Shown here: positions 47,379-58,584 of the stretch, piece after piece
Numbering within the stretch: position 1 is the first letter of the stretch
Layout: every line of letters starts with the position of its first letter
Source: Mytilinidion resinicola
Lineage: Eukaryota > Ascomycota > Dothideomycetes > Mytilinidiales > Mytilinidiaceae
Direction: 5' to 3'
Assembly: GCF_010093595.1 (NCBI RefSeq)
Contig: NW_022985440.1
Location: forward strand, 721,529-785,528
Length of the DNA stretch: 64,000 bases
Notes under the pieces: model-generated
What the model saw: only the letters and a program-made list of their open reading frames with translations
What the model was told of the DNA's origin: nothing
The model's database searches: none
Made by a program: the position numbers and the translations under genes

Positions 47379-48914
47379 ATGGCTAGCGGGGCATCCAGAT
47401 GGGCGAACGACGAAGAAGACGCAGCACTCGAAGCTCAGCGCAAGAAGGAGAAGGAAGAAAAGAAGCGCGCAAAGCTTGAGAAGCAGCGCAAGCTTGAAGA
47501 GGCAGAAGCGAGGCGCAAGCAGGCCGCTGAGTCCGAGTCCGCCCATGGACTGCAGAATGGAGCAGAGAGACCGGTAAAGAGGAGGAGGCTATCAAATGGG
47601 CGAGACGACGGGGACGTGCCGGATCAGCCACGACGATTAATGCGGTTTGCGGCACCCGAATGGGGACCTTGCAGGCACGTAGACAACTTTGAGCGCCTCA
47701 ACCATATCGAGGAAGGGTCCTATGGATGGGTTTCAAGAGCCCGGGAGACGGCGACGAGAGAGGTGGTCGCATTGAAGAAATTGAAGATGGACAACCTGAA
47801 TGATGGGTTTCCTGTCACTGCATTGCGCGAGATTCAAACACTGAAAGAGTCGAGGCACCGGCATGTTGTCGATCTGAGGGAGGTGGTCGTGGGCGACACT
47901 CTAGATGAGTTCGTATCTATATTTCAATCTCTCAGTGCGGTAAGACTGATTGCTAGCAGTGTCTTTTTGGTCATGGAATTCCTAGAACACGATCTCAAGA
48001 CTCTACAAGAAGACATGGCGGAGCCCTTCCTACCGTCAGAGATCAAAACACTGCTTCTACAGCTTTCCTCTGCTGTAGAGTTTCTGCACGATCACTGGAT
48101 TCTCCATGTACGTGTCTTCACTCGATCTGTTAGGCTAGCTAGCTAATCCGTAAACAGAGAGACCTGAAAACCTCCAATGTACGCCAACACGCGTTCCCTC
48201 TCCCCAACCCCTTCTAACATCTCTTAGATCCTAATGAACAACCGCGGCGAACTCAAACTCGCTGACTTCGGCATGGCCCGCTACTTCGGCGACCCCTCGC
48301 CCCCAAAAATGACCCAACTCGTCGTCACCCTCTGGTATCGCGCCCCCGAACTGCTCCTCGGCACCTCGTCCTACGGCAAGCCCGTCGACATGTGGAGCGT
48401 TGGCTGCATCTTCGGCGAGCTCCTCACCAAAGAGCCCCTCCTACAGGGCAAGAACGAAGTCGACGAGCTCGCTAAGATCTTCGAGCTCTGCGGCATCCCA
48501 ACCGAAGAGTCGTGGCCGGGCTTCAAGCGCCTTCCAAACGCGAAGAGTCTGAGGCTACCGCGGACGCCTCAAACACAAGGCTCTATTATCAGGTCGAAGT
48601 TTCCGTTTTTGACGGGTGCGGGTGCGGCGTTGTTGACGAGTCTCTTGTCACTGAACCCGGAGCGAAGGCCTTCGGCTGCGGAAATGCTGGCTCATCCCTA
48701 CTTCAAAGAAGATCCTAGGCCGAAGGCGACGGCGATGTTTCCAACGTTTCCTAGCAAGGCGGGTCAGGAGAAGCGGCGGAAGGTAGCGAGTCCGAGTGCA
48801 CCACAGAGGGGGCAGGCGCCGAAGATTGATGCTGGCGAGGTTGACTTCAGTGGCATCTTCGCAGGGAGGGACTTGGAGGAAAGTGGTGCTGGGTTTCAGT
48901 TGAAGTTAGTGTAG
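47379..48914 (+). CDS. CDK11/PITSLRE-like cyclin-dependent kinase
   Basis: CMGC Ser/Thr kinase of 461 aa, probably nuclear and linked to transcription or splicing. Exons are 47379-47908, 47960-48107, 48158-48178 (21 nt) and 48228-48914. An N-terminal Lys/Glu/Arg coiled-coil-like segment (about residues 20-60) precedes the kinase domain. The domain shows EEGSYGWV, VALKKLK, the helix motif PVTALRE (PITSLRE position), HRDLKTSN rebuilt across two introns, DFGMAR, TLWYRAPELLLG and VDMWSVGC. The first intron (51 nt, GTTCGT..GCAG) is stop-free and in frame. It is called because removal restores GDTLDDVFLVMEF. The C-terminal tail after residue 400 is basic. Start at 47379 (MASGASRW) fits the family. 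Confidence 0.92.
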
Positions 48915-50232
48915 ATAGTTTGCGAATGGCTCAGTGAGCGATAATGCCTTACAGCGATTCATGAATTTCTCAGTGACCACCACCTCAGGCGGTGGCGAAA
49001 ATGTGTGCACAGACTGGCGCTGTAACCCATTAGTTCACATTCTATAGATATGGTGAAGCACCACGAGCACTAGCAGGAGGGTGGCCAAAGACCCTCGGCG
49101 AGCCCGGCTGGCGTCTCGTGCGTTCATGCCCGTGATATGAAGAGAATGATATGTCACGAGACTCTCCCCTGATGCCAAGTTCTAGTACGAAGTAACGAGA
49201 GTGGCATGAGGCGGCACACTATGCTCTTTCTATGCGAGCCTCACTGCTATTTAGACGCTACTCATCTCCAGAGTATGTTCTCGGCTGGTCTGGGCCTGAT
49301 GTCTTCCCTTCGTTGATACCACAGCCCTTCACTATTCTGTCTCGCTTTCGTAAGACTTAGCGAAATGGGCACGAGAGCCGCGACATCAGGTGCTTCATCC
49401 GTGTCTGCCTCGCTGCTATCTATATATTGTTAATCCCCGTGATATGAACATCTAGCCATGGGTCTATTCGCTTCCTTCGTTGATACCGCGGCTTTCACTG
49501 ATGGCGAACTGACCAGATCATTCTCAACATACCACTACTCCTGTGGCAAGCTGCACCTGTTAGAGCAGGCCTAGCAGCTCAAGGGGCACCTATTATTTCG
49601 TTTACCCTTGACGTTGCCTCCCTACAGACCCTGCCCAACCGGCTCGCCGGCGAGCACGGATCGGCGATCAAATTCATTTGGACTTCCAAGGAGCCAACCA
49701 TCGGGCCGCTGCCGACTCCTGTCTAACGGCTTACGTACACAGTACTTGTCCACTCGCAAGACCTCCCTGCGGTGAAGGCGACATGCAAGAACTTCCGAGG
49801 TTGTACTGGTGCGGTGGAGACGGGGGCAAAGCAGGTTTGAGTTGAAGGCTAATTGAACTACATCTTGCCAGCATCGCATAAGTGACAGAATGGAGATGGT
49901 AGCATTGAGGACATTGTAAGTTCATAAAGAGATCGAGAGCTAATGTTTTATGCAGGCATGTCTGAGCTGGCAAAAGATACGAGGATTTGACGGAGACGGA
50001 CATACCTCCGAGAAACAACATCACTACTGTCGACCACAATACTGAAGGGGATATTATAAACAATAAGACTTGGTATAGAAAGATACTGCGAGAAGGATGT
50101 GGAAGTCGCGAAGGAGAGTTGAAGTGTCGTCAAGTGTCACGATCCCATGGAACCCTTCGGGAGGACCGAGCCACACTGAAGCATGAGAGTATCATCTGAC
50201 GGCGGACTACTACAGTGGCACGCCACTCAAGG
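48915..50232. other. Gene-poor stretch with weak internal duplication
   Basis: No supported gene in 1.3 kb. Short similar words recur, such as CCGTGATATGAA near 49,130 and 49,437 and CTTCGTTGATACC near 49,309 and 49,480. The spacings differ, so this looks like an eroded duplication or old element. It marks the change from the core block to the repetitive right arm. Confidence 0.35.
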
Positions 50233-50517
50233 CTAGGCTAAACCCCCTTTCGAATAATTCATACGCAGCAGCGTCTCTGACTTCGATATTGCAGCTTCGA
50301 TCGTCGTCCCGAAGTCCTCCCATACCTCTTCCTCCATCCCTCCCTCCCTTACCTCCGAACAACACCGCAGCCTCTCGCGATCCAAACAAGCGCCAGCGCG
50401 CATCACCATGGCTGCTTCATCAACGCGCTGTGCAATTTCAACCACCCTCTCGTTTCCGGTTCCGTTAAGTTCGTAACGTCGGCTTTGAAGTGCACCAAAC
50501 TTCTTCAGCGACTTCAC
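50233..50517 (-). pseudogene. Possible frameshifted tail of the TPR-like gene
   Basis: This open frame overlaps the last bases of the TPR-like CDS in another frame and has no ATG at its head. Its sequence begins SLKKFGALQSRRYELNG and continues IAQRVDEAAMVM, which resembles one more TPR-like repeat of the same protein type (the pattern LQSRYE..G followed by a helix ending in an A-x2-A pair). A single-base frameshift, a missed intron or a sequence error near 50,515 would attach it to the upstream gene. No convincing intron of normal length fits. Confidence 0.35.
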
Positions 50518-51696
50518 GCACCCGTCCCGACAACTGCCTCTCGGCCTCCATCATCCGTATCCCCATACTCCCTCGCTTCTTCTCTACATGTTCTAAGCAG
50601 CGTTGTCAAGTGCCGCCGCACTTCTGGATGAAAACTGCTCTCCGACACCCCGGTCGCTAGCTCCAACGCCTCCTCCCCCTTCGCCATCGCCTCGAACAAG
50701 TCCGCCGACTCTTTGGCGCGCGTGTACCGCACATATAGCGCGTGTGCCAGACGAGATAGGATATGTGGTAGAAACGAGCTGCCGTCGCCCCTGCCCGCCT
50801 GCTCCGCCTTCTGCAACGTGATGACGGTCTCCTCGATATGCAGAAACTGCTCGTTCTGGTCGTAGAGCGCTCTCAAGCAGCTCGCGAGGTTCAGCAGGCG
50901 AGTGGGCAACCGAGCATCCCCGGCATCGGTCTTGTCGACGGCTTCTTTCGCAAAGGAGACGGCTTGCTCGAGATGCTCCACCTCGCCCTCTTTTTCGTAC
51001 ATGGACAGGTACATTGTGGAGAGGTCGTTCTGCACGGTGGCAGCATTGCTGCCACTAGCTGCTAGCGAGCTCTGTGCTTTCTGGATCGCGGCCTCGATGT
51101 CTTCTGTTGCCCCGTCGGCTTCGTACCGCGTGCAGAGCGCATTCGCTTGGTTCATCAGGATGACGGCCTGAAGCCCGGACTCCTCGGTCAAGCTGCGCAA
51201 CGCCTCGCCATAGACATCAATTGCGTCGTCCAAGTCCTTGCGATCGCCGAATCTCTCATACCGGAGCGTCAGGCGGCTGCCCTGGAGAGCATGCCACTGT
51301 GCGGCCCTCGAGTGCCCAGGAGGTTGCTGGAAGCTAGCGCGCGCCCCCGAAACGCAAGCGTCTCTGCTGCGGGAGTTCGCGCGCTGCAGGTCTTGGTCAC
51401 TCCCTGTTATTTCGTGCTTAGAGAAGTATAAATCGGCCAGTCGGTCGAGGTGCACCGCCTGGAATGCCGGCTGGGTCGTCGTAGGCGTCCGCGACGCATC
51501 GACGGTAGCTGCTTCGAGCTGCTGGATGGCAGCCTCAATCGCTTCTAACGTCTGGGGATCTTCATCGGAGACGCCTATAACCAGAGTTAAAAGAGCTGCT
51601 CGAACGTCGTGGCGAGCCGTGGAACTTGTTGTACTACAGATCTTTCTGGCACTTACGATCACCTGACGAGCCCGGACGGAGTGGCGACGTTGGCAT
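50514..51696 (-). CDS. TPR-like repeat protein (CHAT-associated type helical repeats)
   Basis: Protein of 366 aa from exons 51696-51657 and 51574-50514; the 82-nt intron is phase 1. It is made of degenerate TPR-like helical pairs: LDRLADLYFSKHEITGSDQDLQRA, LQGSRLTLRYERFGDRKDLDDAI, LMNQANALCTRYEADGATEDIEAAI, YLSMYEKEGEVEHLEQAV and HALYVRYTRAKESADLFEAM. The R-Y-E..G..D-L-x2-A-I spacing of 40-55 residues is that of the repeats which, in larger fungal and bacterial proteins, precede a CHAT peptidase domain. No CHAT domain is present here, so the gene may be a stand-alone repeat protein or the front of a decayed longer one. The tail is probably disturbed (see 50233-50517). Confidence 0.7.
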
Positions 51697-53727
51697 GGTG
51701 GGGGCAAAAAGATTTTTAACAAAGTTCCGACAACGCCTACATCTGCCTAACTTGTCGCATGTTTTTAAAAAAGATAAAAGCTCTGGTATCGCTACAGACA
51801 GACTGGTGATCGTCTCTAGGGAACGCTTCAAGGCACCTCGAGCGCACGTCAGAGTCGCTGCCCGACCCTTGGCAATCGCGGAGCTGCTGATCCAATCTGC
51901 ACAAGATCTCCCACCCTTTGCTCGCTATGATGTGACTATCATAGCACTATACAGCGTGGGTTCCGGAAAGGTCGTAGTTGACTGATCGCGGGAGCTAGAC
52001 ATGCCGCCTGCTCTGCTGTAGGACAAGCGACCTCTGGCGAGCCCCCTTCTGGGGCGACGATGGGCTTCTGGCCAAATCCCATACCTGCTGTCGAGGCCGA
52101 CACTGAGCATCATCTTGGGATTCTCAGCCCTACCGAGTCCACTCTGCCCACCCCACAATACCCGAGGCATGGTGGTCTGACTTATCGAACCATCAGTATG
52201 CAGCTGCGTCATGGTTTGGCTAGGCTGCGGGCTTCCAGCATGTCGGCTTGCGAAGGCTAGGCGGTTCGATGCAATGCGCGCATCTTGTCCGAAATCGGGG
52301 TGCAGTCGTGATCTGGCGCTAAGGATGACGGTGTCAAATCGAACCTGGAGGGTGGGTTATGTGCAACATAAGGACTACAGAGGCCTCAAGAGCTCAGCAA
52401 TTACGTCGAATTGTCCGAAGCTTTCCAGCCAAGTCCAACGTAGGTAAGGTAAGTCGCCACCCCTGTAAGTTTAGGCTTGAGGACCATTTGAAGATTCCAG
52501 CACTGTAAGTATCTCACTTAAAGCCGCTTAAATCCATCTTTGAACAAAAACGTTGAGGACCACACGGCGTGTTTCGATCAGTCCAAGAAGACGGCCACGC
52601 GACACAGCTTCCTGAACAATGTTCTGAGTCTCGAGGGGCTAGCAGCGGCGCTGCCTAAATAGAGGATGCGATGGGCAGACATTGCTCGCCTAGAGCCGCT
52701 CCAAAGCCCAATGACGCAAACGGAGTTGATATCCGCCGGGTCTAGCTAGTGGTTCTATCAGATGATCTAGCAGGATCGAGAGATGTGAAAGAGTGGAGAC
52801 CATCATCGCGAGACGATACGGGGCGGTGGACGGAGCATGACTTTGAAAGCGACGCTACTGGGCCGGAGGCTAGATGGGTCCGCCATGCAGGTACAGATGC
52901 AGCCGCAATATCAGGTGAGGTTCAATTCGCTTGCTCGCGACGGTAGCGTGCTGTGTGGGGTGGTGAGAGGTGGAAGAATGCCATTTGTAATGTGGCGTAG
53001 CCTTTGGGTAGGTAATTCAGATGGCAAAGCTTGAAATTACGACACAGTGATTGAAAACTGGATGGTGAAGACGCGGTTGTGCTCACAGACGTTGGAATTG
53101 GGTTTCAGGGTCCATCGGGCCATTTGATGAGCACTGTGGCACGCCCAGCAAAGGGTCTAGACGCTACTAGACGAGGGATCCAATATTGATTTGCATACCG
53201 AATTATCTCCGTGTTCAGAGTTATCTACGAAGTACTGTATATGATTGATTCAGGGACCCAGGCAGATCACGTGGCTAATTACTCGCAGTCCGAAGACACG
53301 ACTGCTCAAACCTGTTGCGCGTGGACCCGCCAGAGTAGTGGGCCACATCTTCAATTGGTGTAGATATAATCTATAGTGCACCGATACGCGATTAGCGAAT
53401 TTACGGACCAGCACAAAGCGGAACAGACTTATGGCGAGGCATTCATGGTCGTAGCTCCGTTTTGGCTACGGTAAAATTGTAGTCAATAAGTTATACATCG
53501 TCTTCCTAGTCATTCTGTCGTGACGAATATACCTCGTGATCATACATAATACAGTGCATCACACCCTTCCGGAGTCGAGCGACTCTAAACCAACGTCGGA
53601 CCACATGCTGATAAACATGATATACGCTCAATCCGTTATAGTCCAGAGCTAACGCGTGCCAAGGCCGAAGCACATCATACCCAAACGCCAGCGCTGTGAA
53701 AAGAAGGGACCCCACCAAACACAGAGT
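51697..53727. other. Gene-poor stretch, nothing recognised
   Basis: About 2 kb without a supported gene. Open frames on both strands are short, overlap one another and show no family signal. No tRNA-like or tandem repeat structure is visible. Confidence 0.4.
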
Positions 53728-55519
53728 CTACCCGGATGCATCTCCGCTACGTCTCTGACCCTCGCTACTATTCTGCGACTCGGGTCCTCTACTAGGATCT
53801 GATCTCGGAGCGCCGCCAGCAGAACCAGAGCTATTCGATGCCTCCCCTTCGGGAACATTGTCAGTGCCTCTCCTCGTACGAACACTGAAAACTTCCTGAA
53901 GGCGTGCGCTCATCCTTTTTCTCCGAGATGCATCCAGCGTCTCATCGGCATTACTTCCAGCTACACCTGTATTGACTACAGTGCTGGAATCCGCAAGGGC
54001 GTCTTCGGCCTGTCGACGCTCCTCCCTCAAACGCCTTAGTGCAGCAAGACGTTCCTCAGCGGTCGCATTTGGCCTCGATCGAAGGCTAAGCATATCACGA
54101 AGAGCAGAACGACGGCGGTGGGAATGCTCCGTCTCAGGTTCCAAAGGCGGAGCTAGTAACTCTGGCGAGTCTGCGTCTTGACTGTCGCGATTTGATGCTG
54201 AGTCTGACGTAGTCGGGCGTAGGTCGATACGGCTATTGAGATATTAGTAAGAGTTAGATTTGAAGGGGACACTTAGTACACGCGATCTTACCAGAGAGGG
54301 CACGTGCCAGACACGTTCAGAAGCCAAGGATCGACACAAGCGGGGTGGAACTTGTGATTGCACGGGAGCACCCGAATATCCTGGCCCTTCTCAAAGTCGT
54401 CTGTGCAGATTGAGCAGCCGAGTCCTTCGTCAGAAGATGGGGTACCGGCTGCGACAGCTGGTAGAGGCTCGGCAGCTGATATGCCATTCTCATCCCTTGA
54501 TTCTTCGTGACGCTGCCCGTTTTCAGGGGCAGAAGGCGCGTCGCTGACTTCCTGGCTACTACTTTGTGTGGTAGTCTCGTGAGCGTTATCCACGGCGCCC
54601 ACATCGCGAGTTTCAACAGTGGACGCCAATTCCACATCTGTGGGCTTAGGCGCCTCCCGCTCTCCAAACTTGACGATCGGTAGGGTGTCCAGCATGGCTC
54701 GTGCAAGGCCTCTAGCTCGACTCTGTCGAGGTCGACCCATCATATCCCGGGGGCCATATCGTTCCGGGTTACGGTGCGCTCTAATAGCACCCGTGACAAT
54801 AATGATTAGGAAAAGCGCAGTAATAATTCCTGTAATGCTGTATAAAATGATCATGGCGACTGCCGTTGACGGAGAGGGGCCCAATGGATTGCTATTAGAG
54901 CTGTTGTTGGTGCTATTGCCTCCATTTGTGCCGTTGTGCACGATTGTTATGAAGAAGTGCTGAGAAGGCGGGAGCGGTGGTTGTGTCAGATCGTTGACAA
55001 TTGTAGAGGATTCCGAGAAGTTCGTCATGGAATACACAACAGAGTCAGATATTGAAGTAGAGGGTTTGTCGAGTTGACAGAAATTGGAGGTAGTGCTGTA
55101 AAGAATGGAGGCTGTTGCATTCAGCCCGTCCGCGCGCTGCAGGAGATCAGAGGCCTGGAGATTCCCTGGGTAGTCTGAAGCATCGCAGCTAATATATGCT
55201 ATGTTTCTCTCGGTCAAATTCACCACGGTATCAGTGTTCGTAAGGAAGAGGGTTCCTGTCAGGCCTGGTGGAGGCTGTCAATAGTTAGCTTCATGTGGCC
55301 TTGATCGGTGTAAGACGATGGTGACAGTACCATGTTTATGTTCGCAGCTGAGTCTGTCAGAGCAATAAGTTCTGCAATAGTCGACATCTGCGAAGTAGCC
55401 ATCAATTGAAAGGTGCCCGAGGGCTGTGCGGTGGACGTGTTCGAGGACACGACCTGCTGAGCTGCCGCCATGGACCAGAGCAGCGCCAGTGCCAGCCAAA
55501 TGGTCGGGAAAGAGGCCAT
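53728..55519 (-). CDS. Membrane RING-H2 E3 ubiquitin ligase (PA-TM-RING layout)
   Basis: Probable endomembrane ubiquitin ligase of 558 aa from exons 55519-55331, 55274-54292 and 54232-53728 (introns 56 and 59 nt). An N-terminal signal peptide (SFPTIWLALALLWSMAAA) leads a lumenal domain with many N-glycosylation sequons (NST, NLT, NAT, NFS, NGT, NSS). A single membrane segment (MIILYSITGIITALFLIIIV) follows. A C3H2C3 RING-H2 finger spans about residues 349-391: CSICTDDF, then VLPCNHKFHPACVDPWL and CPLC, whose last Cys is created by splicing. The cytosolic tail is Arg/Ser-rich with a helical RLAALRRLREERRQAE segment. The layout resembles RNF13/Goliath-type ligases of the endosome/vacuole. Confidence 0.92.
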
Positions 55520-56879
55520 AATAGACGATAGTACGGTATGCGGCCGAGGGACAGAGAAGAGTTGCCCGGCGAGAGTGGAGGGCAATTATGCAGAGGATGA
55601 CTACGAGTGAAGTATGATAGCGGGGTTCCCGGAAACGGCGGGCATATCTTGAAGTCGCCTAGAAACGGTTCGCAAGTAAAAGGATACGAGATGCGAACGA
55701 GTGAGTGGCAGCACAGCCCTATACTCGCGGAGGCGGCGGCATAATGGTGGAGAGGTGAGTGCAAGGAAGAGCCGCTGAGAGGTGCGAAACTCGGAGCGTG
55801 ATTCTGACTGCCCGTCTCACCCACCACGCCACCAAAGCCCGCCGCAACAGCCACTAGTTGAAACTTGGCACGTCTCGCTCCCTGTCAGATCTTGCACTGC
55901 CCCAATAGTGCCATCTAGCGCCCAGTGGTACGTCGCATCTCTTGCTTTATCGTGACATGTCTTCCGCGATTTGGAATCTATGAGCCGGTCGTCATCACCT
56001 ATGAGCCGTCCATCTCCGCCCGAGGAATCCATCTGCTGTCTTGCGCCACCTCGACCATCATAAGCCAGCTTCAGATGAGCAAGCGCCCGCATCTGGACTC
56101 GGATGCGCACGATGCCGTGGGGAAGAGCCAGCTAGGTGCGGGGTCATCTTCCTAGCTTCCCAGTGCACGACCTCCTCTTGGAAAACATCACCCCGGCTAC
56201 ATAAACATCTTCCTGTACTCGACATGTTCTTGAACCCTCTGCCGCATCAGAGCACTTCAGGTGGTGTCGATTGCAGATCAGCGTTAGTCTACGAGGTAGA
56301 CCGCGACAAGACCAAACTAGCATCCTATACGACTGTCCTAGAATGCGGGGAGTTACTTTAGAAAGTTAGAAAGTGCTGTATGTTAACGAAGCATCATTAG
56401 TTCAACAATTCCCTACTAGCGATTGTGTGCGCTGTGATGGCGCGTGTCAATCCCATTATCGCGAAGCTTTTGTATGAGGTTCAACGTTCAAGTCCAATTT
56501 ACACGCTACAGGACCTCTTGATAAGCCTACGTACCACTTTTTGGTCTTTGTCATAAGTCTTTCAACTTACTTTCAGGAGCACTTTTCGTGTCTTACGCTC
56601 TTCATCGTGAACAACAAGAAATTCGCGGCGAGGTTAGAACAGACTATCAACATCAACGCCAAAATAAAGTCTTGTTGGCTCTACCTGTCGCCTAGCCCAT
56701 TGGGACGAGGCTAGAGGCCGCCGGGCGTTATTAAGAAGTTGAAAGGCAGCCTCGATATCGGCATCTTAACCCACACCTTCGACAAGTTGATATCTCGTCT
56801 ACTTTCTTTCCGTGCTTCTTGTGAGTCCCCGGCGTTGATAAATGGTTGAAGGGCGGTTCCACACCAGCTGGATCTGCGA
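55520..56879. other. Promoter region of the RING gene and gene-free spacer
   Basis: No supported gene. An ATG at 56074 opens 26 codons on the plus strand, is followed by a stop and has no recognised continuation. The tail of this stretch already contains poorly preserved words of the tandem array that becomes clear after 57,000. Confidence 0.35.
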
Positions 56880-58045
56880 TCTCCAGACCTTTACATTCTG
56901 CCTAGCTTATCTGGACCCTACCGGAGGCCCGATCTCCAGCTGCAAGTAACGAAGCATTCTGCCTAGATCGCAATCACAGTAGCTAGGTGCAAATCACGAT
57001 GTCAAAATCTTTACATCTCGTTCCAATCTTTTTTGGTCCACGGGAGGACTTCATACAGCGTCACCATAGGCTACATAGGTGCATCCTATGTTGGCTCTAA
57101 TCTACGACATCGAGGCCTTTGCATCTCGTTCGGCGCCTTCTAAGACTGATGGAGGACTTCTTGCGTCGTTATCCTCGGCCTATCTCAATATCTTGTCCGC
57201 GATTCGGTTTACGACTTCAACATGGTTGCATCTCACCCCGAATTTTCTTAGTCTACCAAAGAACCTCAAACGCCGCCATCTTCAGCCCGTCTCAACATCT
57301 CACAACCGCTCCAATTCAAAGCCTCAAGACCTTTAACTTCTTGTCCTAAAACTTCCGAACCTATCAGAGGACCTCATGCATCGCTATGCTATGGTCAATA
57401 GCCGCGGTCCACAGGTGCTCCAATTCGTAAGACACAAATCCTTACATCCTGTCTCGAGTTTCTAGGGCTGTCGGAGGACCTCATGCAGCGTCGTACTGCT
57501 GTCAAAAGCCGCGGTTCACATGTGCCCCAATATGCAGCGCCAAACCCTTTACATCTTGCCCCAAATTTTTAGACCCATCGGAAGACCTCATCCAGCGCCA
57601 TGTTGCTGTCAAAAGCCGTGTATAACAGATACTTCAATATGCAACGCCCAGGCGTTGACATCTTGTCCGAATTTGTTTGGGCTCATCGGAGGCACTCAGC
57701 CAGCATCATATTGCTGTTAATAGTTGCGTTCCATAGGTACTCTAATCTCTAACTTCTAGGCGTTAACATCTTGCCCCCAATTTCCAGGGCCATCAGAGGG
57801 CCTCAGCCAGCGTCATACTGCTGTCAGAACCCATGAATCACACACCCTCCAATTCACGGCGCGGGAAACCTTACATTGCACCTGAGATATTTGGGACCAT
57901 CGGAGGACGGACTTCATACGGCCCTGAAGTGCTGGCAAAACCCACGGATCACATGCCCTCGAATATAAAGCGTAAGAAACTTTACATCATGCCGGAGATT
58001 TTTGAGGCCCCCCTTGAAGGACTTCATGCAGCGGCAGCATGAGAG
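56880..58045. repeat. Degenerate ~107-bp tandem repeat array (about 10-11 units)
   Basis: The word TTACAT or a close variant recurs at 56893, 57013, 57121, 57228, 57336, 57444, 57551, 57658, 57766, 57873 and 57984. The spacing is 107-108 bp for most steps, 120 at the left end and 111 at the right end. Each unit runs TTACATCTTG..CC..TTTTTAG..CCATCGGAGGACCTCATGC AGCG..TGCTGTCAAAAGCC..G..CACA..TGC..CAAT and is 15-35 percent diverged by eye. Two 65-70 codon frames (57520, 57833) read through adjacent units because the period is close to 36 codons. However, 107-bp steps break the frame and stops are frequent, so coding is not supported. It is a minisatellite or the relic of a repeated gene. Confidence 0.8.
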
Positions 58046-58069
58046 CAATCTGATGCTCTGATGTATAGA

Positions 58070-58580
58070 ATCTGGAGTCTCCTAGTATTCGTCAAAGAAA
58101 GCAATAAAGTCCGCACGCGGAGGAGTACGCAAGGGGATATGCAGAGGGGAGGTGGCATACATAGAAGTTCCAAAGATAGCACGTGGAGGGCGTTCGACGT
58201 GGACACAGAGAGGGACGCGGCGTATAAGGATATGCCAAAGAAGGTATGCAGAGATACGCGGAGGCATATGCGGAGGGACGTAGAGGGGGACGTGGCACAG
58301 ATAATGGTGTCGAAGAGGGTACTGAGTGACACGCAGAGGAGTACACAGAGAGTCATGTAGAAGAGACATTGTGACAAAGAAGATCCCAAATAGGGTACGC
58401 AGAGGCCACGCGGAGGTTATGCGGAAATTTGCGCAGAGGGAAACACAGAGAGCGACGTAGTGTAGAAGGAAGTAGCAAAGAGAACACGTAGAGGGAGCCG
58501 CGGAGTCTCTCAAGGGAGTAATAGAGAGGGTTAAGAAGAGGGCTAAGAAGAGGGACAAGGCCGGCCTTAAAAAGTTGGCC
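58070..58580. repeat. Purine-rich degenerate tandem repeat
   Basis: The plus strand is strongly purine-biased and built of short variants of ACGCGGAGG / ACGCAGAGG / ATGCGGAGG, organised in larger units. Anchor words (CCAAAG, TCGAAG, CCAAAT, GCAAAG, each followed by a GTA/CACG..GAGG run) stand at 58170, 58235, 58310, 58388 and 58475, i.e. every 65-87 bp. The minus strand reads open for 166 codons as a Leu/Cys/Ser/Arg-rich sequence, which is what such a composition gives by chance. It adjoins the 107-bp array but does not resemble it. Confidence 0.65.
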
Positions 58581-58584
58581 AAAT

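Noticed and set aside
49118..49500. Tandem duplication in the 49-kb spacer
   Set aside because: Shared words occur at unequal spacing and do not align over a continuous length; kept only as a note.
56074..56154. Short ORF that looks like the beginning of a gene
   Set aside because: It has a stop after 26 codons and no splice continuation or family similarity could be found.
57520..58042. Repeat-like 66-69 codon frames suggesting a 36-residue repeat protein
   Set aside because: Most steps are 107 bp, which breaks the frame, and stops occur in other units, so present coding is unlikely; recorded as a repeat array instead.
58061..58582. Long frames on both strands (99 and 166 codons)
   Set aside because: They coincide with the purine-rich tandem repeat. 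Biased composition suppresses stops without coding.
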